From JBLHKE01 sp047619485 (GTDB lineage Bacteria; Verrucomicrobiota; Verrucomicrobiia; Verrucomicrobiales; DEV007), in assembly GCA_047619485.1 (NCBI GenBank), contig JBLHKE010000166.1:1-12029 (forward strand): a DNA stretch of 12,029 bases. Reading direction: 5' to 3'. Position numbers and translations under genes: made by a program. The notes below the pieces were generated by a model. It saw nothing but the letters and a program-made list of their open reading frames with translations. It was not told the origin of the DNA and searched no databases. Positions 6,698 through 12,029 of this stretch are shown one piece after another (within the stretch, counting starts at the first letter, position 1; each line of letters starts with the position of its first letter).

Positions 6698-7390
6698 CTA
6701 CGCGCCGAGCCCGATTGAGCGCAAGACTGCGGGAGTGTCAGTGAAATCATCGAAAATTACGTCTGGCGAGTGCGACTCGAGCTCCTCGCGCGCCACCCCG
6801 CCGGTGGCGACGGCGATCGCCTGGACACCAGCCGCCCGAGCGCAACGGATGTCCTTGGCGGTGTCGCCGAGGACATAGACGCGGTCGAGTGAATATTTCT
6901 TCCCCGTGGCTGCCTCGGCGCGTCCGATCGCGATCGGACCGAGTTCATTGCGATCATGATGGTCGTCGCCATAGGAACCGAAGCCGAAATGCGCGCCAAT
7001 CCCGAAATGCTCGACCTTGAGACGGGCGCCGCGCTCGATGTTTCCAGTCAGCAGCCCGACATCCGTGCCCTGATTTCGCGCGAGGGTATCGAGTAGTTCG
7101 ATGACCCCCGGCAACAGCCGACCTCCAAATCCTGGCAAGTTGTCAGCCAGGTGGAACAGGTAGGCATCGTAGAAGCGATCGCGGTTGGAATCGCTGTGCT
7201 CGATCTCGGTGCTTTCGAAAATATTCATCACGAGACCGCTGTCGGTCGCACCGGCGAGATCCAGCTCAGGCATTCGCGCAGCGTGATCTGGGAAGGCGCG
7301 GGCGAAACCCTGGGTCAGCGCCTCGATGCCAGCACCACCGGTGTTGAGCAGCGTGCCGTCGATGTCGAAGAGGATGAGTGTGTCGGACAT
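6698..7390 (-). CDS. HAD-superfamily phosphatase, phosphoglycolate phosphatase-like
   Basis: A 230-residue HAD hydrolase. Motif I is FDIDGTLL (8-15) with nucleophile Asp9 and acid/base Asp11, motif II is LLTGN (113-117) with Thr115, a Lys in RLKVEHFG follows near 125, and motif IV is GDTAKDI (175-181) with Asp176. The stretch 17-90 between motifs I and II forms a helical C1 cap, as in Gph and beta-phosphoglucomutase relatives. Substrate is most likely a small phosphorylated metabolite such as phosphoglycolate; this cannot be fixed from sequence. It is the first gene of a pair with the YdcF-like gene (9-nt gap). Confidence 0.9.
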   Translation of the reverse strand: MSDTLILFDIDGTLLNTGGAGIEALTQGFARAFPDHAARMPELDLAGATDSGLVMNIFESTEIEHSDSNRDRFYDAYLFHLADNLPGFGGRLLPGVIELLDTLARNQGTDVGLLTGNIERGARLKVEHFGIGAHFGFGSYGDDHHDRNELGPIAIGRAEAATGKKYSLDRVYVLGDTAKDIRCARAAGVQAIAVATGGVAREELESHSPDVIFDDFTDTPAVLRSIGLGA

Positions 7391-7628
7391 TGCGAACAGC
7401 TGGAGAAATTACTTGATAGATGAATGCTGATTCGCACTACGGCGGATGCTAGCTGCTTCGGCCTAGCTCGGGATTCGAATTCTTGACTGCAGATTTTGTA
7501 GATGACGCAGATTTTTCTGGAGCAAGGCATCGCCTGCTTCGCATCTCGTAGACACGAAGTTTCACATGCCGAGCGAGTAGCGTTCCACTCGCACTCCCCT
7601 CTGCTTATCGATGGGAGGCGAGACGGCC

Positions 7629-7642
7629 AGGCCAATTGGCCT
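7629..7642 (-). terminator. Palindromic hairpin at the infC stop codon
   Basis: AGGCCAATTGGCCT is a perfect 14-bp palindrome overlapping the TAG stop of infC; the RNA would fold as a 5-bp stem with an AATT loop. It has no U-tract after it, so termination is uncertain. The rest of 7391-7628 shows no gene. Confidence 0.3.
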
Positions 7643-8324
7643 AATCCTTAGCTTTTTCTTCCACCTTCACATCTCCCTCTTCGCCCTCATGATCGTCCTC
7701 CTCGTCGTTACCATCATCATCATCGATGTCGTCGTCCGGGTGGATGTCATCGTCGAGGGCGAGGAACTTGGGCTTGCGCTGCGCCTCGGCCAACGGCGAG
7801 AGCATGATGGTGATGTTGCGGCCGGTCTTGCGCGGATCCATGTCGACGTGCGCCATGGTCGTGAGGTCGTCGGTGATCTGCTTGGCGAGTTCGAAACCGA
7901 TCTCCTGGTGCGCCATCTGACGACCGCGGAACATGAGCTGGATGCGCAGCTTGTCGCCGTGCATGAGGAAACGCTCAGCGCGCGTCATCTTGATTCCGTA
8001 GTCGTGCGGGTCGATGCCGATGCGGAATTTAACTTCTTTGATCTTCGAAGTCTTGGTGGTGCTCTCCTTCTTCTTCTTGGCCTCGTCGTACTTGTACTTG
8101 CCGTAGTCGCAGATACGGCAGACCGGCGGGTCAGCGTTGGCGGAGACCTCGACGAGGTCGAGCCCCATCTTCTTCGCTACCTGAAGCGCCTCATAGGAAG
8201 CCATGACCCCCAACTGCTTGTTGGTCGTTCCATCGATCACGCGCAGCTTCGGTGCGCGGATCCTTTCGTTCACTCGCGTCCGTGGCGGACGGTTGAACCG
8301 TTTGCGGTTATTTTTCTTAGCGAT
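7641..8324 (-). CDS. infC: Translation initiation factor IF-3, probable ATC start
   Basis: IF3 binds the 30S subunit, prevents early 50S joining and checks start-codon and initiator tRNA choice. The N-domain (RVNERIRAPKLRVIDG, then LDLVEVSANADPPVCRICDY and GKYKYDEAKKKK) and the C-domain (KEVKFRIGIDPHDYGIKM, then HQEIGFELAKQI and DPRKTGRNITIMLSP) are complete. The first standard start, GTG at 8273, would cut into the conserved TRVNERI; extending upstream gives (M)AKKNNRKRFNRPPRTR from an ATC at 8324, the usual basic lead-in, so I take 227 residues. Rare non-AUG starts are typical of infC and allow autoregulation. The C-terminus has an unusual run of about 38 mostly acidic residues (LDDDIHPDDDIDDDDGNDEE...). 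No rpmI or rplT follows. Confidence 0.93.
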   Translation of the reverse strand: MAKKNNRKRFNRPPRTRVNERIRAPKLRVIDGTTNKQLGVMASYEALQVAKKMGLDLVEVSANADPPVCRICDYGKYKYDEAKKKKESTTKTSKIKEVKFRIGIDPHDYGIKMTRAERFLMHGDKLRIQLMFRGRQMAHQEIGFELAKQITDDLTTMAHVDMDPRKTGRNITIMLSPLAEAQRKPKFLALDDDIHPDDDIDDDDGNDEEDDHEGEEGDVKVEEKAKD

Positions 8325-8595
8325 AGGTAGAGGTCTCTTTCTTTTGGTTTTTGTTAGGCGACACAGCTCGTTGAAGAACGAGAGAAAAACGAGCGGTTGC
8401 CGGGGTACACATCAAGTGGGGAAAACAAACTAGCGCGCGGAACGGGGCTGGGGCTGGGAGCGATCTAGGGGAGATCTCATCGCGGGCTGCATGGAGGAGG
8501 CAGTCGACGCTGCGCTGCTAGGGAAGAAAGCAAACGACACCACTGGCTCGGCAGCGGGCAAAAAATGATTCGGTCTCGGCTTCAAATACTCCAAT
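8325..8595 (-). promoter_or_regulatory. Long infC 5' leader with competing hairpins
   Basis: Between the predicted transcription start (about 8595) and the ATC start codon lie about 270 nt with no convincing gene. Near its end, on the minus strand, AACGAGC (8372-8366) can pair with CTCGTT (8382-8377; tetraloop CTTC) or with GCTCGTT (8394-8388; 15-nt loop), so the two stems exclude each other. A run of Ts lies between them. This arrangement would suit attenuation or translational control of IF3, but no known leader class was identified. Confidence 0.4.
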
Positions 8596-8601
8596 GCCCC
8601 T

Positions 8602-8630
8602 AGCATATGGAGCTTTTTCGGGAGGGGCAA
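8602..8630 (-). promoter_or_regulatory. Sigma70-like promoter for infC
   Basis: On the minus strand TTGCCC (8630-8625) and TATGCT (8607-8602) are separated by exactly 17 nt, a good match to the TTGACA/TATAAT pattern. It lies just downstream of the preceding gene's stop (8698) and points to infC. The remaining sequence between 8631 and 8697 is empty apart from that gene's three tandem TAA stops. Confidence 0.5.
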
Positions 8631-8697
8631 GGTGAATTTTGCTGATTTCTGGGGCGATTTTGACACCCGATCCCCCCACCTCTGATTGCCTTTATTA

Positions 8698-9450
8698 TTA
8701 ACGGATGAAAATCGGCGATGGCACGATCTTGATACGGCCATTGTTGAGCGGCTCGCCCTCGGACTCCTCGATCGACTGCACCACTTTGTCCTTGAACGAG
8801 ACCTTTATCTTACCCGTCTCGACCTTGATGTAATAGGTCTCCTGGTAGAGTCGCCCGTCGCGCCCGGTGACGTAGCGCTGCTGCGGGACGCGATCGTAGG
8901 TCACGTATTCGTAGACATCGACGCGCCCGCCGCGGTCGAGCTTCGAGGACTTGCGGTCGGGCCGGCCGAGCGATTCGGCGACCTCATCGACGGTCATGCC
9001 GAGGGCGATCTCGTTCTTCTCGATGAGCTCCTCGACCTTCTTCTGCCGCTCGTAGAGCTTCTTCAGGTTGGCGATGAACTCCTTGTCCAGCGAGGTTAGC
9101 TCCGATGGCAGCACCCAGCCGACGACAGTACCATGCTGCGCCTCGCCGCGCACGCGGAACTGTTTGTCAGTCATCGCGACCAGCTCCACCTCGCGCCCGC
9201 GCTTGAGCAGGCCGAGCGCATCCTTGCGCGCGGTCGATTTGTAGATCGGCGGCTCGCCCTTCACGGAGAGTTTGATGCGGCTCTTGGAGAAATCTTCGAG
9301 GTAGATCGCGCCAGGCTCGCGCACCAGACTGCTCTTCTTTTTCTTCCTCGGTGCCGCATCGGCTGATTGAGGAATGGCGAACCCGGCAACGCAGGCAATG
9401 CCGAGAAAGACGCTCACCGCTGTGGCGAGCCGGTTCATCTTCGCTTTCAT
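8698..9450 (-). CDS. Secreted protein with SH3-like and BamE-like regions
   Basis: A 250-residue exported protein I cannot name. A signal peptide covers roughly 1-32 (MKAKMNRLATAVSVFLGIAC..., cleavage near SADA), followed by a basic patch (PRKKKKSS). Residues about 70-115 (PIYKSTARKDALGLLKRGRE, VELVAMTDKQFRVR, VVGWVLPSEL) read as a bacterial SH3-like domain. A short helical segment (NLKKLYERQKKVEELIEKNE) leads into GMTVDEVAESLGRPDRKSSK (about 151-170), which resembles the helix-turn motif of SmpA/BamE-like proteins, then a beta-rich tail. The start could be 9456, 9450 or 9438; none has a clear ribosome binding site. Three TAA codons in a row end the gene. Wall or peptidoglycan association is plausible from the SH3-like part. 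Confidence 0.78.
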   Translation of the reverse strand: MKAKMNRLATAVSVFLGIACVAGFAIPQSADAAPRKKKKSSLVREPGAIYLEDFSKSRIKLSVKGEPPIYKSTARKDALGLLKRGREVELVAMTDKQFRVRGEAQHGTVVGWVLPSELTSLDKEFIANLKKLYERQKKVEELIEKNEIALGMTVDEVAESLGRPDRKSSKLDRGGRVDVYEYVTYDRVPQQRYVTGRDGRLYQETYYIKVETGKIKVSFKDKVVQSIEESEGEPLNNGRIKIVPSPIFIR

Positions 9451-9614
9451 AATCATCGAGTGTAGAGGCGGATCCCAGTGGCGGAAAGGAAAGAAATCCT
9501 CCCGCGGGACGCATTGGAGGCAGAGTTACCCAGCTCATTTGACGGGCAGACGCTCGAGAACATTCACCGGAATCATGGGAAAGAGACCATTTTTGCCACC
9601 CGTCCTTCCCGACA

Positions 9615-9637
9615 GCCTCTAAAATCTACGCTACATG
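9615..9637. repeat. Dispersed repeat, copy B
   Basis: Second copy of the 23-nt core at 5251-5273 (21 of 23 identical). Upstream, GGGAAAG (9577-9583) can pair imperfectly with CTTCCC (9605-9610), giving a stem-loop in the same place as in copy A though with different bases. It lies 65 nt before the small membrane ORF on the plus strand and in the leader region of the secreted protein gene on the minus strand. Confidence 0.6.
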
Positions 9638-9702
9638 CCGATCTCCTGACGCGGGGAATAGCAGAACGTTGCGGGCAGCCGGCTCCGGAGTTACCTTCCT
9701 GC

Positions 9703-9798
9703 ATGAGCAAATTCTGGAAAATCGTCATCGTCGTGGTGTTGATCTTCCTCCTGTCCATCATCGCCAACAACTGGCTGCCTTGGATGAGTGCAAACTAA
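9703..9798 (+). CDS. 31-residue single-helix membrane microprotein
   Basis: The product starts MSKFWKIVIVVVLIFLLSII and ends ANNWLPWMSAN: a basic N-terminus, one strongly hydrophobic helix (about 6-21) and a Trp-rich polar tail, as in known bacterial membrane microproteins. A GGAG lies 12 nt upstream (9687-9690), somewhat far. The same frame is open back to a GTG at 9478, but that extension runs through the dispersed repeat and has no protein-like character, so I prefer the ATG at 9703. Its TAA stop overlaps the stop of the convergent membrane gene by sharing bases 9796-9797. Function unknown. Confidence 0.5.
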   Translation: MSKFWKIVIVVVLIFLLSIIANNWLPWMSAN

Positions 9799-10325
9799 TC
9801 CACGACGGTCGTGAACCTCCGCACGAAGTCGATCGCCTCTTCGCTGATCGCTGAGCGCGGGAAACCGCCGCCGGGCGCTGGGTCGCGTTCGTAGTAGATG
9901 AAATAGTAGCCGCTGATGAGTTCGATGCGCGCCACGCCGGGCCACTGCACGCGCTTGAAGGTGTTGCCGAAGTAGCTGGCGATGCCGCCGCTATCGAACA
10001 TGACGCGCACCTTGCGACCCTGGAGCGCCTCGTAGGTCTCATCGAGATGCGCTATCTGCGTGAACCACAGCACCACATACGCCGCCGGGTAGGCAGCCCC
10101 GAGGACGAGGAAGATATTGAACACCACGGTCAGAACCGCTATCAGGCAAGCGAGAGCGATCGCGCTGGCGATCAGGATCGGGCGGCGGGCGCGCTTCCAG
10201 AGGAAGCGTTTGTAAGCCTTCGACACCAGCTTCGCATCGACCTCGTAAACGATCTCGAAGGAGGGGTCATCGTCCGGTGTCGTATGCGGGTTGGCGAGCG
10301 CCTGTCGGGTGAGTTCGTCAGACAT
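9795..10325 (-). CDS. YcxB-like two-helix membrane protein
   Basis: A 176-residue membrane protein. A polar N-terminus with FEIVYEVDAKLVSKAYKRFL (23-42) is followed by two transmembrane helices at about 49-69 and 70-88, then a cytoplasmic domain with KVRVMFDSGGIASYFGNTFK (105-124) and ARIELISGYYFIYY (132-145). This order (two helices then a YcxB-like beta domain) matches YcxB-family proteins, whose function is not known. The ATG at 10325 has a strong GGGGGAGAAGG site just before it and overlaps the upstream DUF2721 gene by 8 nt, so the genes are translationally coupled. Confidence 0.75.
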   Translation of the reverse strand: MSDELTRQALANPHTTPDDDPSFEIVYEVDAKLVSKAYKRFLWKRARRPILIASAIALACLIAVLTVVFNIFLVLGAAYPAAYVVLWFTQIAHLDETYEALQGRKVRVMFDSGGIASYFGNTFKRVQWPGVARIELISGYYFIYYERDPAPGGGFPRSAISEEAIDFVRRFTTVVD

Positions 10326-10716
10326 CCTTCTCCCCCATCTCGGCAAGCAGGATTGCCAACGCGCCCCCGGACACGAAAATTTCGACGACTAGTGAAGCGA
10401 GCGAGAGAGCCATCAGCACCAGTGCTGCGGCGAAACTCAGCAGCGCGAGCGGGGAGAGTTTCGCGATGACCGAAACCATCGAAATCACACAGAGCAAGAG
10501 GCTGAGAGCGCCGAGCAATTGCATCCAGCGGATCAATTTTAGCCGGCGGCGGATGTTGTCGATCTGTGCCAGCAAGGCCTCGTCGCGGCGCTCGAGCCAA
10601 TCGCGGTGCAAGGTGCGGATCAGCGCCGCGAGATGCAGGAAGCGGTTCGTGTAGGACAAGAACAGCAGGCTGATCGCGGGGAACAGCAGCGCCGGGGTTG
10701 AGATTTCTAAATTCAC
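10318..10716 (-). CDS. DUF2721 family membrane protein
   Basis: A 132-residue membrane protein. The start NLEISTPALLFPAISLLFLS followed by YTNRFLHLAALIRTLH is the typical beginning of DUF2721 proteins, which have a helix at the N-terminus, a charged middle (HRDWLERRDEALLAQIDNIRRRLKLIR, probably an extended amphipathic or coiled helix at about 36-62) and two more helices (65-85 and 90-118). I start it at the GTG at 10716 because the frame upstream is only the antisense of the methyltransferase gene. Function of the family is unknown. It is the first gene of a coupled pair with the YcxB-like gene and divergent from rlmN with 97 nt between them. Confidence 0.8.
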   Translation of the reverse strand: MNLEISTPALLFPAISLLFLSYTNRFLHLAALIRTLHRDWLERRDEALLAQIDNIRRRLKLIRWMQLLGALSLLLCVISMVSVIAKLSPLALLSFAAALVLMALSLASLVVEIFVSGGALAILLAEMGEKDV

Positions 10717-10813
10717 TTCGGGGACAATGGCCGCAATCCGTGAGATTTCGAGCAAAAGGCGCGCTTGCCAAGTGGCCACCAGCACCGCAACGTGGCTGCC
10801 CTCCCCGACCGGC

Positions 10814-11866
10814 ATGAGCAGTCTGCACGATCTAGATTTTGACCAACTCGGCGACCGCCTCGACGCGGCCGGCCTGAGCCGAACGCACTGCTTGCGACTC
10901 TTCAAAGCGATCCACGATGACCTGGAGACGGCACCGCAGGAACGCGACGACCTGCCGCCGCCAGTGCAGCGCTGGCTCGCCGCTGGTGACATCGCAATAC
11001 TTCCTCCGCCGGAGGTCGCTGACGAGGTCGCGAGCGCCGACGGCTTCACGCGCAAGTACCTCCTGCGCCTCGCCGACGGCACCGAGGTCGAGTCGGTGCT
11101 GATGGGGTTCAAGGGCCGCTTCACCGCCTGTTTGAGCACCCAGGCCGGCTGCGCGATGGGCTGCGTCTTCTGCGCGACTGGGCACATGGGATTCGGTCGC
11201 CACCTGACGCCGGGCGAGATCGTCGCGCAGGCTCATCACCTCGAGCGCGAGGTGCGAAAACACCACGGCGAACGCCTGCGCAACCTCGTCATGATGGGCA
11301 TGGGCGAGCCGCTGCACAATTTCGATGGCACGATGGGCTCGCTGGCGATCTTGACCGACAACCGCGGGTTCGCGGTAGGCTCGAAACACGTCACGATCAG
11401 CACCGTCGGCCACGTCCCGGGCATCCGCAAACTCGCACGCCTGCCGAAGCGCTACAACCTCGCCGTCAGCCTGCACGGATCGACCGACGAGGAACGCCAA
11501 GCGCTGGTCCCAGTCAATCGCAAGTGGCCGCTGGCGGAGCTGCTTGACGCCTGCCGCGAGTACACTGAATTGCGCAAGCAGCGGGTGTTCATTGCCTGGA
11601 CTTTGATCGGCGGAGTCAACGACCAGCCCGACAAGGCACGACGGCTCGGGGAATTACTACGCGGGATGAACGCGCACGTGAACCTCATCCCACTAAACCC
11701 GACCGAGGACTTCGATGGCGAAGCACCAGCACCAGAGAAGGTCGCGGAGTTCAAAGAAATCCTCAAGGCCGCTGGCCTGCCGAGTACCGTGCGACAACGC
11801 CGCGGCATCGATGTCGCCGCAGGCTGCGGGCAGTTGCGCAGCAGCCGGGGCGTCTCAGCTCGATGA
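10814..11866 (+). CDS. rlmN: RlmN/Cfr-family radical SAM 23S rRNA methyltransferase
   Basis: A 350-residue cytosolic radical SAM enzyme expected to methylate C2 of A2503 in 23S rRNA (and C2 of A37 in some tRNAs if RlmN). The [4Fe-4S] motif is CAMGCVFC with Cys113, 117 and 120. Cys106 (TACLSTQ) and Cys338 (AAGCGQL) match the two cysteines needed for methyl transfer, and GMGEP is at 162-166. An N-terminal helical domain (1-60) precedes the barrel. Near 257-269 it reads RVFIAWTLIGGVND, where RlmN enzymes usually have FEY and Cfr has IAY, so a Cfr-like member cannot be excluded. I chose the ATG at 10814; the in-frame ATG at 10727 would add an implausible 29 residues. Confidence 0.88.
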   Translation: MSSLHDLDFDQLGDRLDAAGLSRTHCLRLFKAIHDDLETAPQERDDLPPPVQRWLAAGDIAILPPPEVADEVASADGFTRKYLLRLADGTEVESVLMGFKGRFTACLSTQAGCAMGCVFCATGHMGFGRHLTPGEIVAQAHHLEREVRKHHGERLRNLVMMGMGEPLHNFDGTMGSLAILTDNRGFAVGSKHVTISTVGHVPGIRKLARLPKRYNLAVSLHGSTDEERQALVPVNRKWPLAELLDACREYTELRKQRVFIAWTLIGGVNDQPDKARRLGELLRGMNAHVNLIPLNPTEDFDGEAPAPEKVAEFKEILKAAGLPSTVRQRRGIDVAAGCGQLRSSRGVSAR

Positions 11867-11876
11867 TCTTTCTCAA

Positions 11877-12029
11877 CTAGCGCCGCAAAAACATCTCGGT
11901 CTCCACCACCGCGTGGATCATCGCACGCAGACCCAGACCCTCTTTTTTAGCAGCTGTCACGACCTCAGTCACCGACGCCCGATCCGCTACCGTCATCGGT
12001 CGGCCGCTAGCATAGACGAGCAATTTCGT
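11877..12029 (-). CDS. C-terminal part of a DUF1592/DUF1585-type protein
   Basis: The last 50 codons of a minus-strand gene that enters from the right edge. The fragment KLLVYASGRPMTVADRA, then VTAAKKEGLGLRAMIHAVVE, ending TEMFLRR, is the typical C-terminal DUF1585 domain of large planctomycete/verrucomicrobial proteins that carry DUF1587, DUF1592, DUF1588 and DUF1595 and often a cytochrome-c-like domain. Such proteins are exported and commonly paired with DUF1552 proteins; neither can be seen here. It converges on rlmN with a 10-nt gap. Confidence 0.82.
   Translation of the reverse strand, partial: TKLLVYASGRPMTVADRASVTEVVTAAKKEGLGLRAMIHAVVETEMFLRR

Noticed and set aside
7448..7467. Hairpin GCTAG...CTAGC with a C(TTCG)G loop as a terminator
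   Set aside because: The stem is short, has a bulge, and is not followed by a T-run on either strand, so termination cannot be supported.
7469..7485. tRNA-like T-arm (CGGGATTCGAATTCTTG)
   Set aside because: The TTCGAAT loop is suggestive, but the stem needs G-U pairs and no matching acceptor, D or anticodon arms can be built on either strand.
7611..8330. 239-codon plus-strand ORF
   Set aside because: It is the antisense of infC; its Val/Asp/Leu-rich composition comes from the complement of the Lys- and Asp-rich IF3 codons.
8430..8741. 103-codon minus-strand ORF before infC
   Set aside because: It overlaps the end of the secreted protein gene, spans the likely infC promoter and has low-complexity Ser/Pro/Ala composition.
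9478..9702. N-terminal extension of the microprotein frame to a GTG at 9478
   Set aside because: It would translate through the dispersed repeat, has no recognisable domain and would place the hydrophobic helix at the C-terminus without a better ribosome binding site.
10832..11500. 222-codon minus-strand ORF and the N-terminal extension of the DUF2721 frame up to 11187
   Set aside because: Both are antisense to rlmN, which has all its catalytic motifs; the composition is typical of shadow frames in GC-rich DNA.
1..12029. CRISPR array, rRNA genes, prophage or toxin-antitoxin modules
   Set aside because: No regularly spaced repeats, rRNA-like segments or matching protein families were seen on either strand.

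Overview
The window reads as a chromosomal stretch of a fairly GC-rich bacterium of the Verrucomicrobia/Planctomycetes group, most likely Verrucomicrobiales. The pointers are a DUF1080-type lipoprotein (1-338), a DUF1585-type tail of a DUF1592-class protein (11877-12029), an SHD1-like secreted protein (2783-3496), a DUF1802 protein, a YdcF-like membrane protein, and few clear Shine-Dalgarno sites. The taxonomic call is inference from gene content only.

Layout. 1-2016: a uracil-DNA glycosylase-like gene translationally coupled to a truncated lipoprotein gene (both minus), divergent from a secreted imelysin-like protein (plus). 2222-5008: a minus-strand cluster in the order esterase, RluA-type pseudouridine synthase (ATGA overlap), SHD1-like secreted protein, DUF1802 protein. 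The SHD1-like gene carries an in-frame TGA followed by 43 more coding-looking codons that end 12 nt before the DUF1802 start. 5009-5486 is mainly non-coding, with inverted repeats, one copy of a dispersed repeat and a 44-codon ORF. 5487-7390: a small membrane protein, a 159-bp MITE-like element, a YdcF-like protein and a HAD phosphatase (minus). 7641-8630: infC for translation initiation factor IF3, probably starting at an ATC codon, with a long structured leader and a good sigma70-like promoter. 8698-9450: a secreted protein with an SH3-like and a BamE-like region. 9615-9637: second copy of the dispersed repeat, followed by a 31-aa membrane microprotein. 9795-10716: a two-gene membrane operon (DUF2721, YcxB-like), divergent from an RlmN/Cfr-family radical SAM rRNA methyltransferase (10814-11866), which converges on the DUF1585 gene at the right edge.

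Most genes are housekeeping or conserved-hypothetical; no defence, phage or CRISPR system is visible. The main points of interest are (i) the in-frame TGA in the SHD1-like gene, (ii) the MITE-like element whose 3-bp target duplication is the stop codon of the YdcF-like gene, (iii) the non-AUG infC start with its competing leader hairpins, (iv) the dispersed repeat lying 55-65 nt upstream of two separate small ORFs, and (v) Cfr-like residues in the RlmN homologue.
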